Assembly: GCA_020152595.1 (NCBI GenBank)
Contig: JAIGNY010003789.1
Span: 305,001-369,000, forward strand
Length of the DNA stretch: 64,000 nucleotides
Origin: Chiridota heheva
Lineage: Eukaryota > Echinodermata > Holothuroidea > Apodida > Chiridotidae
Direction of reading: 5' to 3'
Position 1 is the stretch's first letter, and the number at the start of each line of letters is the position of its first letter. The notes beneath the pieces are model-generated. The model ran no database searches. It had not been told where the DNA came from and worked only from the letters and a program-made list of their open reading frames with translations. Shown piece after piece: positions 1 to 12,689 of the stretch. The position numbers and the translations under genes are program-made.

Positions 1-49
1 ATAATATAAAGATTATTATTATTATAAATATTATTATTTATTATTATTA

Positions 50-80
<31 letters not shown>

Positions 81-118
81 CATTAATATCATTATTGTTA
101 TGATTACAAGTTTATATA
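1..118. repeat. ATT/TTA trinucleotide tract
   Basis: Imperfect (ATT)n runs broken by single-base changes. No coding frame. It may be the tail of a retroelement lying outside the window, which cannot be tested here. Confidence 0.8.
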
Positions 119-303
119 TCTTTAGTGTTTTTTTAATATAAATTAGAACATGCCACCCTCTAAAGTAAAGCAAATCTGTTGATGTGTTTGGAGATCAGTC
201 ATGCAATCCACGTAGTAGCTGATCTCATCACCACTTGTCACTTAGCAATGACCTATCCTTCATAAGATTGTGGGTCATGACTGTATATCAGCCTTGAAAC
301 GTT

Positions 304-430
304 TACCTCATAACAGTCACCTTTGACTTTTCCCATCACAGCAACAATGCTATAAGCTCCCATAAGGCCCCCATAAATGCAAAATCCTATTCACCCCATT
401 CAAACACTGCAGCAGAAATGTGAAAATAGG
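304..430 (+). repeat. Diverged direct repeat, copy 1
   Basis: About 130 bp beginning near CCTCATAACAGTCACCTTTG and ending in GCAGAAATGTGAAAATAGG recur in the same orientation at 1151-1280 with scattered substitutions. The two copies flank the TIR element at 658-1127. The short open frame here is not a credible gene. Confidence 0.7.
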
Positions 431-657
431 TGTATTACCAGAGTACCAATTGATATTTGTATTCAAAAGTCTGCGCTGCACAACTTCACCCTACAAGGTA
501 ACATGCTACCACTTTGGATCACAATCGGCCGTGTACTTTTTATGTTAATATTCGCTCAAATCTCTTCATTTTGAACAAATATTTCACCTTTGACTCTTGA
601 CGTTTTCAAAAGCTAAACTATCACATGCATATCACAAGTTACACTGCTATACCTTTT

Positions 658-1127
658 AGGTAGCACGGAACTAATAAGGTATCAATCCGCCATCCAAAAG
701 TGAGAACCCTAAGAGAAAAGGCTAATAAAAATATTTTGAGAGGTCCCATTTCATAGGACAGGAAGCTGAGGAGTTGAACATTTCAGGAATGGTAGAGAAA
801 GGATAGGTCTTGACTATGCATATCCAAACTTGACGAGATTTGTTTCAGTAAAAGTTTCATGGGGAACTATTTTACCATGGACCCACACCAAAATTTGAGT
901 GATTTGGTGAGGGTGTATAACACCTCTTCACTTCAGCCTAAAAAAAAGGGCCAAAACCTCTGGTGACCCCCTATTGAAAGTACCCTCATCCGAGAGATAT
1001 TAGATGATACTTTTTGGAAAACATCACAAAAGATCCCAAATCTATAACATTCTGGTACAAAAAGGACCCTAACTTGACTCTTTCATCATAGGCTTCAATG
1101 GGGCAAATAATTAGTTCCGTGCTACCT
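658..1127. mobile_element. TIR element of about 470 bp, non-autonomous
   Basis: An 18-bp perfect terminal inverted repeat, AGGTAGCACGGAACTAAT, lies at 658-675 and inverted at 1110-1127. There is no ORF inside. A related stretch of interior sequence (GAGAACCC..AGAGAAAAGGCT) recurs near 1950-1980, which indicates a dispersed family. No clean target-site duplication was found, so the superfamily is unassigned. Confidence 0.65.
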
Positions 1128-1150
1128 GTATGTCCCTTTCCACAACTCTA

Positions 1151-1280
1151 ACTTTGACCTCATAACAGTTCACCTTTAACTTTTCCCATCACAACAATGC
1201 AATAGTTCCCATTAGGCTCCCATAATGTGCAAAGTCCCATTCACCTCATTCAAGCACCTCAGCAGAAAGGTGAAAATAAG
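1151..1280 (+). repeat. Diverged direct repeat, copy 2
   Basis: Second copy of the 304-430 unit, same strand. Together they suggest a segmental duplication into which, or between whose copies, the TIR element sits. Confidence 0.7.
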
Positions 1281-3180
1281 CTTCATTGTCAGTTTATGTA
1301 TCTAAAGTTTTGTTGATATAAGAATCAGTAAGCTGTTGTAATTTAACTATAAGGAATTTACCACTTACTATTTAATAATTACTATTTTTAGACATGTTAT
1401 TGTTTTTCTCTTTGAATATCATTAGTCTAGGCCTATCTGTAACATATCGAGAACAGAAGAAAAATAAGATTAATAAGTAACAAAGTTAATAAAAAAATTA
1501 GGTAACTTACTGAAAAGGAAACGAAGTATTTATTATCAAAATTCGTTGAGGACATGCAATGAAACACTGGTTTTAATACCAATACTCTGTTCTTACATGC
1601 TTAGGAGTTATATTCTTTATAAAAATACATGTTTTGAATATTTGCATCTGCAATATACCCATGGCATGGTAAGAAAAACTATTTCTAAATACGTCTGTTC
1701 CGGTGTTTTGATTTTGCACTCGGCGGCGCATACGATATACGGGAAGATTACAAATCGTCCACCTTGGGTACATGGGAGAAGGGACGTTATCACAAATCAG
1801 GATTTAATGGTACGTGTAAATGTTATTTCTTTAATGAAAAAATCATGATGAAAAAATAATTATCAGGATATTTGACTAAAACTTAGCATTTCTATCGAAT
1901 GTATAATGTTAATTGCTTCGTAGAATTTTGACATGTACTACCTGACCAAATGAGAACCCCCAGAGAAAAGGCTTAAGAAATAATTTCTTTGCCAATATGC
2001 CACTATACATTATGGCGTTAGGCCTACGTCCACGTTTTGTGCATCACAACAAATGATAAACATATATCAAATACGACTTACGACTAAAACAGATAAAAAA
2101 GAAAGAAAAAATCGGAACTAATTTGTCTTGAAACAGATCATTGTGGTGGGTGCTTTAGTGTTTTCGATATGCAGTAGGCGTGCGTGCGCGTAAACGCCTG
2201 AGAATTTGAATATGCCGCGGTAAAGGGGTACTCTAACGCGGCTGGTTGTTTGTTTACAAAAACATTCAATTTATGCGTACCATGCGTACGCAACACTAAC
2301 GCTAGTCCAAATGTACCTTACGGTTTATGCATAATGCACTGACTACTGGGATTCCTACGACTTTGAACAATTTATTTTAGATTTATTTTTATTTTTCTTG
2401 ACGCCAGGATGTCCTATTAGTATGCATGATTTTAAGATTTCTTTAGTTCAGCACACAGTGTAAACATTTTCAATTTCGTTGACTTCTCTGTAGAACCCTA
2501 TCATCGTCAGCGGATCGAGACTAGCCTAACGTAATCTGTACAGGCGTAGGCCTAAGTGTAGGCTCATATCGCAAAAGAACATTAAAATTGCAATGTTTAG
2601 TAAGAAATCAATATAATAAATAGCCGAATATAGTATGAAAAGATAACTGATTAATTTCTTCAGCATTTTGAAAATATATCTAAGGAAAATATTTTTTATC
2701 TCCACATTATTTTGTGTATTTTCTCTTAATTCAGGGCACCCCAAATTCCAAGAATTTGACATAAATATATCGAAAAGTTATTTTAACGGTCAGGTATCAT
2801 CTAAATTACATAATCTAGAAAAAGAGGTGATTATGTTTAATGAATTGATCCTTGAATTTCCATTTTTCTCCTTTTTAATTTCATGTGCCATTGGCATCAA
2901 TCTGAATGCAGGAATTAACACTTGAATTCTGAACCCTCAAAAATCAATAGTTTTAGACATGTTGCACTAAATTCGATACCATATCCAGTCTTTTTGTTAA
3001 AAAATGACCCCAAATATATTACCTTCACTATTCAAACCCTGTTATTATTGGTTTTATTATTTCTATACTTTATTATATAGTAATTATTATTATATATTAT
3101 TTCATATATTATATTGTTATATTTCTATATTATATTTTTATGTATTATTGATATGACTTTTCTATATATATCAAAGATAA
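1281..3180. other. No gene recognised
   Basis: AT-rich sequence. Open frames of 60-100 codons exist (for example 1546-1848), but they lack recognisable motifs, splice context or homology that I can name. A fragment around 1930-1985 resembles the interior of the 658-1127 element. Confidence 0.5.
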
Positions 3181-3185
3181 TATAT

Positions 3186-3380
<195 letters not shown>

Positions 3381-3481
3381 TATGTTATAAACTTTGAGTT
3401 ATGCAAGGTAAAAGGTAAAATCTATGAATCTATAAGGGTATTCACATGTTTAGCTTTGATTTATAAAATTAGGTAAAATTA

Positions 3482-3626
<145 letters not shown>

Positions 3627-3771
3627 ATGAAAATTATATTCATGTGTATGTGTTTGTTTTCTTACTTATAAGTTAAAATCCATGTAACGTCTATAAGAGT
3701 ATACTTATCTAAGTTTGAATTGTACGTATAAGATAATTGTTGTTATGACTTTATATGATTCAATGTTTTTC

Positions 3772-4926
3772 TTATACTTCGTAGATATTTGCTTTCCCAT
3801 TTTCAAAGCAAATGACCATCAGGTTCTCAAGGGTATCAATCCCAACAGGAGCACCTGTTTCTTCCGCGGTACCCCTTGCAATAACCCGCATAAGTGAAGA
3901 CATGAATTCGTACTGCACTATTTCCCAAGAAGGTACAACAGCTGCATCATTAATCAGATCATTAGATTGGTCAGCTGATTGATCACGTGTGACCCATAAA
4001 GCTATCCACCCGCTTAGCGAACATTTCACAATTTTGCATATGAGATTATGGTATTCTGAATTGGCAGCGGGAAGCAAATACGCCACCTGTTTGACTGTCG
4101 TACCGTCCCAGTCATGTGATACAACCGTAACTTGACTGTTGTCATGACAACAAAGAGCTGTCCTGTAGTACTTGGTACTGCACATCGAGACAGGCGGTCC
4201 AATGCCCCACTCGAGCTTAGAGATATCAAAGAAGCTATTAGCAGTAAAGTCTTTGTTGTAAATATTTATAATTGTTGAATTGTTCGTCGATACGAGAATC
4301 TTCTCATCATGTCTGACAGTAATAGCAGAAATATATGAATCTTTAGGAAATACAAGATCACCCTTTGATTCGATGTCCGCCAAGACGGCGACATTTTTTC
4401 GCTCAATATCTTGTAAACGAAGTTTGAATATTTCAGATCCAGTACCTACAATGGTCACACCTGGCAACAATGTGTTGCTTATGACGGTGATTGGACATCG
4501 TGTTTCCTTAGGCTGCAACACCTGTTCCCATCGCACATCGCTTACATCATCCGCACTAGTACAGCGTAATAAAATAGTGTCATTATCTTGACGTTTGTCT
4601 GCCACGAGCACTATCTCTTCCTTTGAGAGGCATACCACTGCAACAAGTTGGATCAGTGTATCAAGGTAACCGATTGATATGTCGTCTGATGTAAACTGTT
4701 GGTTAAAGTACAAGCCTAACGATTTCGAAAGGGTTTTCTTTTGTAAAACGCAAAGCTTTTTCTCCACATTGTTAATCATGTTCTCCATCCCACCTTCCAT
4801 TTCAGTTCCGGTAGTCACATTGACATCGTCCCGTTCAATGGCGGCAATGATTGATGAAGTGACTTCTTTAGCGCTGAGTACGGTCGCTTTAAGTACTTTT
4901 GCTGATTCGATAACAGCGTGAATGTC
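3772..4926 (-). CDS. RING/coiled-coil gene, terminal exon (coiled-coil end plus C-terminal propeller-like domain)
   Basis: Terminal coding exon, 385 codons including the TAA at 3772-3774. The 5' boundary is an acceptor (AG at 4927-4928 behind a CT-rich tract), entering in phase 0 at a GAC codon. The first 60 or so residues (DIHAVIESAKVLKATVLSAK onward) continue the amphipathic coiled coil of the exon at 10394-11100. The remaining 300 residues are beta-rich with recurring hydrophobic strands and Gly/Asp turns, such as LVSTNNSTIINIYN and WIALWVTRDQ. This is what is expected of an NHL/WD-like propeller in TRIM-type proteins, but I could not assign blades with confidence. There are no TM segments. 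In TRIM ligases this region binds the substrate. A GTG at 4816-4818 is not the start; the frame runs back to the acceptor. Confidence 0.8.
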   Translation of the reverse strand, partial: DIHAVIESAKVLKATVLSAKEVTSSIIAAIERDDVNVTTGTEMEGGMENMINNVEKKLCVLQKKTLSKSLGLYFNQQFTSDDISIGYLDTLIQLVAVVCLSKEEIVLVADKRQDNDTILLRCTSADDVSDVRWEQVLQPKETRCPITVISNTLLPGVTIVGTGSEIFKLRLQDIERKNVAVLADIESKGDLVFPKDSYISAITVRHDEKILVSTNNSTIINIYNKDFTANSFFDISKLEWGIGPPVSMCSTKYYRTALCCHDNSQVTVVSHDWDGTTVKQVAYLLPAANSEYHNLICKIVKCSLSGWIALWVTRDQSADQSNDLINDAAVVPSWEIVQYEFMSSLMRVIARGTAEETGAPVGIDTLENLMVICFENGKANIYEV

Positions 4927-5164
4927 CTGTGTGGTAAGAAAATCAAAATATCATTATAAAACGAAAATATAAGATGATATTTCCAAACACGTATTTGGTT
5001 GGCCATGTGGGTCGTAAGTGTCTCCTAATGTCACGCCTAAGAATTATCAATTCTTTCGTCGTCAGGTAGCAATCAGCTTTTACGTCGTAACAATTCCATT
5101 TCATACGTCTAAAACGGTCACTAACTGGCTGTTTCCTTAAGACGTAAGAATAGACATAATTTTA

Positions 5165-5400
5165 CGCGTGAAAACTTCACAAAATTTCCCTAAAAATTGA
5201 AGAAGATTGCCTACAAATAAACAAAGTTTCCCGATAATTGCAAAAAATGAACGCAATTTTCCTAAATTTAAAGAAAATTGTCAAAAAATAAAGGTAAAAT
5301 CGAAAAAATGTTCGGTAGAATTACTTGAAATTTTGATCGAACTTGTCTACAAATTCCTGAAAATGGTCCAAAAATGAAAAAAATATCCCCCAAATTGATT
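5165..5400. repeat. Degenerate 20-25 bp A/T repeat block (family R1)
   Basis: Loose tandem array of units resembling TTCCCGAAAATTGAAGAAAA. The same family recurs, in either orientation, at 5830-6190, 6590-6745, 13800-13945, 14110-14215, 38515-38835, 55015-55500 and 58640-58950, usually next to C-rich or G-rich tracts. Confidence 0.7.
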
Positions 5401-5829
5401 GAAATTGCATGGGCCGACTGGAGGCAGGTGCTCTCACTTTTTCGCAAATCATAAGAAGCCTACAATTTTGTAACAATTACTGTTCCAAAAGACAGAAAGA
5501 TATGATCATGTCCACTAAAAACTCATATTTAGAAAAAGTCAAATAAAATGTCCCATCTGATTAGGGCGTGCATGATTACAGTTATAAAATAAGTGAAGGC
5601 CACGAGAACTGAAAACGTGAATAATTTTGGCAAAATATTTGGTTAAAGTATCACAATACAAGGCAGTCAGGTCGTTTTAAACTCTAAACTTAAAACAACT
5701 CTAAAGGAACTGGGCGAGCCAGGGCAAGCCCCCCACCCCCTCCATGATTTTATTGGGGGAAAGTACCATTTCGACCACCCAATAAATGAAGGTCTAACGA
5801 ATTGATTGTGAAGAGTCAGATTCCATGGG

Positions 5830-6190
5830 ATTTTTCTTCCGGAAATCTTTAATTTTCGTAAAATTTCCATCATTTTTATGGAATTTGCTTCATTTTTCGT
5901 AAAATTTTCTTCATTTTCGTAAAATTCGCTTCCCTTTTTGAAATTTTCTTCATTTTCGGGAAATTGTCTTCAATTTTCAGGTAATATTGCCAAATTCTAC
6001 CCCAATTTCCAAACATATCACGAACCCTCTCCTTTTTTACAAATAGTTTTTAGACCCTGCTAAGACCCTGCGTGAAATTTCATTTGGGGGAAAAGTTTTT
6101 CAAATTTCGAGAAGTTTGCTTTAATTTTCGGAAGGTCTCCTTCAATTTTCGCAAAATTTCCTTCATTTTCGCGAAATTTACTTCAATTGC
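5830..6190. repeat. R1 degenerate A/T repeat block
   Basis: Same family as 5165-5400 in the opposite orientation (repeated CTTCATTTTCGTAAAATTT-like units). It reads into CCCTCCC-type sequence. Confidence 0.7.
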
Positions 6191-6589
6191 CATGAAAACA
6201 TTTAACAATCCCTTCACCCCCTCCCTTTACAATGACAGGTTTTGGACCATAATAAGAGAGTCAAACATTTTTTTGACATTTGGAACAAAAATTAAATCTA
6301 GCTTCCCAATGTCAAATATCTTCATACCCCGCTGACGTAGTCACATGTATTATTTTTCAGGTTTCATAACAAGTGAACAACATAAACATTGTAGCAATAT
6401 CATGTCGAAACTATCTTTTTATGGGGTGTGGGGGTATAAGGAGAGGAGGGGGTTAAGTTAGGAAGAAACCGAAGAGATTAATTATTTATCAATACACTCA
6501 TTTTGCATCTCCGTCTTTCCGATCAGTCGTTTTAAACGTGCGTGCCCCTCTACTTGAAATATTGTTCCGCGGCCCATGAATTATCCTAA

Positions 6590-6745
6590 AATTGTCGATA
6601 AATTATAAAGAAAGTGTCCAAGATTTCCCGAAAATTGAAGAAAATTGCACATAAATGAACGAAATTTCCCTTAAATTGACAAACAATTCACAGAAAATAT
6701 TAAAAAAAGTACCCAAAAATTTCCCTAAAATTAAAGATTTTCCGA
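6590..6745. repeat. R1 degenerate A/T repeat block
   Basis: Units such as TTTCCCGAAAATTGAAGAAA, followed by a C-rich tract (6780-6925) as at the other copies. Confidence 0.65.
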
Positions 6746-7325
6746 TTAGCAGCAACATCAGTGATGAAACGTATTTGACCCCCTCCCCCATTTCCACCTT
6801 TCCTTCCTCGATAGGTGACCCTTCCTATGTCTACCAATATGATTGGGAGTTAGTGAAATATAATGATGCTTGTTATTTTCGCCCTTTAAGTCTTCAGCCT
6901 CCCCCCTTCTCTTCCCCCACCACCACCACTTCAAAAATTGCTCCTCGGTCCCTGACACGTGGAACATTTTGAAGGTTGTTTCTATGTTCTTTGTGACATT
7001 AAAAGCTGTGACAAAATAATAATGTAAATTAATTGTGCAGGTTATTGGTACGGCCAAGGTAGTATAGTGGCTGGCCTAACACTGGCTTTCCACAACAAAC
7101 TAGGAAATCAACTGAAGCACATTAGCAGATTAGTCGCAGATAGTGATGCGTTGCAAGAAATTAATAACAAGAGTGGGGGCGTGTCTCGTCCGTATTGTTA
7201 AATGCGAGCTCGAAGAGTTTTGCCTTTTCCTTTCCAAAGAGATAATGAAATTCTTCGGAATTTTGATCCTTGAAACAAATGTTTTGGAATTTTGGCGCCG
7301 TGGCGGAGTTTAGTTCTTCTTTAAT

Positions 7326-7964
7326 CAGTCCGGCAGCATGCCTATTAATGAGGACATAAATGTTCCTATTAATGGGAACATTTTGCTACATGGCAGCCGC
7401 CATTTTGTGATATTTCCCATGATCCTTTGCTATCTTAACGTTAAAGCCTTATGCAATGTTACATTTTTCAAATTTGAAATACGTCTGGGCAAAATACTTT
7501 TTCTAGGGGAAACTTAAAACTTATGAAAATACCTTCATTACTGTCATGGCTAAAACTTTTCCACTCCCATTTGATATATTCACTACGCTGTTTTCGAAAT
7601 ATTAGATAAAATAGAAAATAGAGCTAGGCTTTTAGGCGTGAAACGGCCATTTTGAAAATTCAAATGTTTTTCAACACAATGTTTTTTTAATACTTCATGT
7701 ACCTAAATTAGAAACTATGACATTTTATAGCAACATCTGAACAATATGGCTGCATGACTTCAATATTCTCGTGTGTTATAAAATAATCATATTAATAGGC
7801 GTGCTTCCGGACTAAACAATATGGCTGCATGACTCCAATATTCTCGTGTGTTATAAAATGTTCATATTAATAGGCATGCTTCCGGACTAAACAATATGGC
7901 TGCATGACTTCAATATTCTCGTGTGTTATAAAATGTTCCTATTAATAGGCATGCTTCCGGACTG
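7326..7964. mobile_element. CAGTCC-type MITE, copy A
   Basis: Termini CAGTCCGGCAGCATGCCTAT (left) and the inverse of CAGTCCGGAAGCATGCCTAT (right) give TIRs of about 32 bp. A TTAAT target-site duplication flanks it (7321-7325 and 7965-7969). The right end carries three tandem copies of a roughly 75-bp subterminal unit containing CAATATGGCTGCATGACT. No transposase ORF is present. Related copies lie at 16892-17378 and 20613-20919. Confidence 0.85.
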
Positions 7965-7974
7965 TTAATGTATT

Positions 7975-8250
7975 TTAAAAGAAAATTGATTTAGAATTTT
8001 GAATACTTGGAATTTTTCTGAAATTTGTTTTCAGAAAGTAATTTACAGTATTCTGTTTTGCTACTTTTCTGACGTATCTAATGATGTTTAACCCGCAACA
8101 TCTCAGTGAAATGAAATATATCGCAGAATCATGAAGAAGTGACTTCACAACTAGTCTGATTTCGTTCATGTCTAACATTTCTACACAATAGAGAGATTTA
8201 ACGGAATGAAGTAATGGGAGTTATTTCTTAACCATTTCGTTTCTTTTGTA
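7975..8250 (-). repeat. Partial foldback-family repeat (family R4)
   Basis: Contains diverged versions of segments also seen at 18885-19310, 19845-20600, 28455-28690, 30323-30665 and 40830-40960, for example ACAACTAGTCTGATTTC. It abuts the MITE at 7326-7964. Confidence 0.55.
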
Positions 8251-9099
8251 GTCCTCACTTGACAACTTGGCGCAGGTCTTATTCTTCAAAATATGATATT
8301 TCGCGTACAAGTAAACTGGGTTTTTCAACCTTGTACTTTGATCACGTGAGATGTCAGATGTATTTCCGCTAGTAAATTTTTCCCCGAGTAAATTTGGGCC
8401 CCCCGGCCAAAAACCCTGCTTTAATCAATAGTACTAATCCCAAGAAAGGTATACTAATTTGTTCTTTTCAGAGAAAAAAATATAGAAAACTCTCTTTTTA
8501 TCATAGGTTTCTATTGAGAACATAATCAATCCCATGATACCTATGTGATTTCTTATTGTAAAGAACACCGGGATTCCCCACAAATGATTCATCTAACACC
8601 AGTACATTCAAGGTAAACCGTTCATAAAGGCACACGCATTTTTTTTTTCACGGGTTTAAAGAGCTGAACAACAAAAGAGCAGTTAAAAAGCTTGCTGTTG
8701 GGCTGAAATGTAAATACGTGCTTCTTTCATTACGAAATAATGGGGTTATGTATTTTAAGCCAAGAACAAAACAAGTTTGGTTGTCTGATCATTCGAGGGT
8801 GATACCACCCGGAGTTATGCAAGGGTTATAGGTAAGAAGTACACGGGGGGAAAAAGAGGGGGTGGGGGGGCGTAGACACTGCTGCGTATATCACCGGAAA
8901 AGAAGGAGGTGCAAGGATACGTTCAATAGGTTACTTCACTGCGCTGAAAGGGGAGGGGTAGACACACTCTCATAATTTTGTAACGTTCAGTAAAACATAT
9001 GGGAAGGCGGCCCCAGCCATTTGTTTGTGCATGTTCGCGACAATTTTAGGGATTAAAACTTGACGCGCGGCATATTATTTTTATGAATAGCTTGGAACA

Positions 9100-9330
9100 T
9101 AGGCGGGATTCAAAGGGGGAAGGGGCACTACCCCCACTTTTTAATTACGAATTTGTATTTTTTGTGTGGTGATTTTTTGCATCTCAGGGTGATTTTGTGA
9201 TTCCCCCTTCCCCCACTTTTGACTGTCCCCCTCACATTTTTGACTCTGTCCCCCCATTTTTGACTTTGCCCCCCCCCCCTCCCCTGACTTTCAATAGGCA
9301 AATGCGTGGGATATCTGACACCCCGACTTT
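9100..9330. repeat. Dispersed repeat R5
   Basis: Sequence around GGTGATTTTTTGCAT followed by C-rich text also occurs at about 47845-47965 and 59595-59775. It includes two copies of GACTTTCAATAGGCAAATGC. No coding content is convincing. Confidence 0.6.
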
Positions 9331-10393
9331 CAATAGGCAAATGCTCGGGATATCTGATAACAGGATATTTTGTGTTTTTTGTTCTTATTTTTGGTTCGTT
9401 GTTATTCACGCTTTAGCTCTTACTTTTTTTAAGGTTATATAAGGCACCTACCCTATTGCAATGGTTTGGGTTTCTAGCAGAATGGGTGAGCATTTACTCT
9501 TTGAATCGCATGCCCATCCATAGCGTGCATGTTTTGACCTCGCCACGCTTCCAAAGTGTGCACTGTGACATCTTGGAATGTAAAGTGTTAGGGTTCTTTT
9601 CTTTTGCAATATTATCACAGACTTTGCTATCATTCTTATTGAGTGTTTGCTGGACTTTGCAACACTCAGTACGCTGTGGAATTCAAAATATTTGCATGAG
9701 TAAATACTGTTCAAGCCACAATGCACTTACTAAGCTTCGCAATTTCTTGCTCAAATATAGGTTTCTTTAAAGCTTGAAAAACACAATGTTGGTAATCTGT
9801 ACTAGATGAGCATAATGTCGAAGAAACCGTTTTTCCACTTCTCACTCCCTTAAAAGCTCAAAATTGCGTAATCGATTTGTACGTGGTTCATGTCATTGGA
9901 ATATAACTCTGTACAGTATAGTAATCCTCCTTCACAAAGGAGGTATGAAAAGAAGGGGGAAGGGTACAATGCGGCCACAAAATTACCTACACAAAGTAGG
10001 GGGACAATATTTAACAAAACATTTCTTTTAAATTCTGCTGGAAGGTGCCAGAGAAGTACAGCCCTCAGGCTGATGATAGTACAATTGTCCCTATCATCAT
10101 CCTTCGGTTTCCAATCACCATCTACCCTTTAATCAGCTTCTTCATTTCATCACCCCGTCCTCTTAAGATAACCCGTCCTCTCATCACCCTTCGCCCTCTC
10201 ATCAGCTCATCCATCCATCAGCCCCATCCCCTAATCAGCCCCATCCCCTCATCAGCCCCATCCCCTCATCAGCCCGTCCCTTTATTACCCATTCTCTCAT
10301 GCCCCTTCCTCCCATTACACCACGTCTTCCCTCATTGTCCCTCCTGTGTCAACATTCTGTCGCCACCACTGTAACTTTAAAAAGTGCACTGAC

Positions 10394-11100
10394 CTTCTGT
10401 TTCTCCTCTGATATTTGTCCAACTTGATCTTTCATTGCTGTTTTCTGATTATCTATCTTTTTAGTAATTGTACTTAAAAAACTCTTTGCAGCCTCATCCA
10501 CTTGCTTTTTAACACATCTTCGTTTCTCACTAGTGACACATTCGCCTCGGCGGTTTGTTCCAGTAACTTCTTGATTTCCGAGACATGTTGGGTTAATTTC
10601 TCGAGTAATGAAACAAAGTGCACTTTCTTTTCTTGTAATATTTCTTGATGTTGATGAAAACCATTAATTTCTGTATCTGGATTATCCTGGGCTACATCAT
10701 CAGAATTCTTGCTAGAAATGGTGAGAGATCCGTTGTAATTTTGGGATGGTAAATATTTGCCGTCCACGTTGCACTGTAGAAACAATTGATGATCGTTATT
10801 GTTCTTATCATTCAAAGAGAGATGGTTGAAATCCTGGGATATATTTAGCGTTCTTAGTACTGATATCAAACAGTGGTTTCTTGCAAGATGTTCCATTTTA
10901 CCTGAAGGGGGTAATGCAAAATCATCGTTGCAGTCTGGGCAGCGGATAGGTTCATCCCCTGTTTCCTCGCTTACCGCTTCCAAACACGACAAACAGAACG
11001 TGTGTCCACAAGATAAGACTCTCGGATCACGGAAAATATTAACACAAAGCGAGCAAAGAAACTCTCGCTTCATGCCAGTGGATATCATAAAATCCGACAT
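10394..11100 (-). CDS. RING/coiled-coil gene, first exon (TRIM-like E3 ubiquitin ligase)
   Basis: ATG at 11098-11100 with A at -3. Residues 16-57 form a C3HC4 RING: CSLC, CGHTFCLSC and CPDC hold the zinc ligands. RING proteins of this kind recruit E2 enzymes for ubiquitin transfer in the cytosol or nucleus. Residues 58-145 are polar and Asn-rich and contain no B-box Cys/His pattern. From about residue 150 an amphipathic coiled coil starts (KKVHFVSLLEKLTQHVSEIK). The open frame stops at 10474, but after one missing A in the A-run at 10506-10510 the next frame continues as coiled coil (VDEAAKSFLSTITKKID) to a donor AAG|GTCAGT at 10394/10393. With that base the exon is 708 nt, exactly 236 codons, phase 0. 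The whole protein would be about 620 residues. Either an assembly indel or a recent inactivation explains the break. Confidence 0.85.
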
Positions 11101-12000
11101 GATTGGTGAGTTACCATATGCACTTCAACAATTGAAATGACAGATATTTCATTTCCTTGCCTGAACTTTCAAATGTGATTACAAGGAATTAAACAAGCAC
11201 CCGTTCACGAGTAAGTGCATCCTGCAGTACCCTTTATAGCTTCACGAATAAATTCAGCGCCGGCAGGCTGGCAGGTCACCATATAGTATACGTTCCAGTT
11301 GACAGGTTAATGATGTTGTGATGAATAATTCAGGTAATTCTCTTCAATTGTGACTCAGTTTTGGTTTGAATGGCAGACTCATGTGTAATCGCTAGCCCAT
11401 GAATTAGAGACGAAAGCTTCGCAAATATACATTCAATACTGTAATAAAAAGTGTCCAAACAATCAACTGACCTCTTACGTCTGTAAACAGTGAATGATTT
11501 CTAAGCAAGGAAAAAATCCCATTCATAAAAATGTTTTCATATAAGCAAAGAGCTTCTGTGTAAAAGCTCTTTGACATAAGCAAAGACCATAAGAGCAGTC
11601 CATTCTTTATATATAAAAACGTTGTTTGTTATTGTATCTAACTATATACCGAAAACTATTTTAACTGTTTAGAATTTAGATCTTCGAAAGGCATGGAGCA
11701 GTTTATAGCTACATGGAAAGGCTAGCCCGCTTGTAGTAAAAGATAAAAACCACAAACAAATAAAAGGACATTCTAACAATGCAGTTAGTTACTAATGCTA
11801 TGCTCTGGAAGATCTAAAAGGTTCCTTATGTCGATTAATCCCTTGGCAAAAGCTTACATTGACAGGTTGACTTAGTCACTTGTTGTCGATTGGGTACTGT
11901 CATTTTTCAGTGTTTCTTTCAACGAGGATTTACTTGTACATCCTTGGATTGAATTCGGCTCCTTGTTCAGTGGCGGCGCTATGGGGCAGGGGCAAGGGGG
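11101..12000. other. Upstream region of the RING gene; no gene recognised
   Basis: It should hold the RING-gene promoter, but I see no convincing TATA box or other motif. There are no ORFs with recognisable products. Confidence 0.4.
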
Positions 12001-12065
12001 ATTTTCCCCACGAGATCGCTTTGCTTCCTTACTTTCCCCCAGATAATTTTGTAAAGTGACATATT

Positions 12066-12301
12066 TTGCAACTCCTTGAATTTTGATAGTGTCGCATGCC
12101 AAGTGGCCTTTTGAACAGCTGCATAACAACACGAAACAACAGGAAAATCTGATTTTTGCCAGCATGGCGGCGCTCCTGGAATTGTTTATGGGACGATACC
12201 TTTCGTAAGTTAAACAATATTTTAACAAAATCAAACAGGAACACTGGCGGGCCAGATTTGGAGTCATGGGAGCAAAGAGAGGTAATGTTGTCTTATGGGA
12301 A

Positions 12302-12305
<4 letters not shown>
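12066..12305 (+). repeat. Left arm of a long inverted repeat
   Basis: About 240 bp matching in inverted orientation 12690-12932 at very high identity, with one small difference near 12245-12265. Together with the central TA array this forms a potential hairpin of nearly 870 bp. ORFs in both arms are mirror shadows. Confidence 0.9.
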
Positions 12306-12684
<379 letters not shown>

Positions 12685-12689
12685 GTATT

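Larger units (their letters stand above)
4927..10393 (-). other. Intron of the RING/coiled-coil gene
   Basis: A 5467-bp intron with donor AAG|GTCAGT at 10393-10388 and acceptor at 4928-4927, joining phase 0 to phase 0. It holds three blocks of degenerate A/T repeats, a CAGTCC-type MITE, part of a foldback repeat (about 7975-8250) and C-rich tracts. ORFs at 9456-9770 (plus) and 9448-9726 (minus) have no recognisable content. Confidence 0.75.

Noticed and set aside
1546..1848. 100-codon plus ORF
   Set aside because: No motif, and a minus ORF overlaps it; chance is sufficient at this length in AT-rich DNA.
9448..9770. Overlapping 104- and 92-codon ORFs in the RING-gene intron
   Set aside because: No domain or splice evidence; likely chance.
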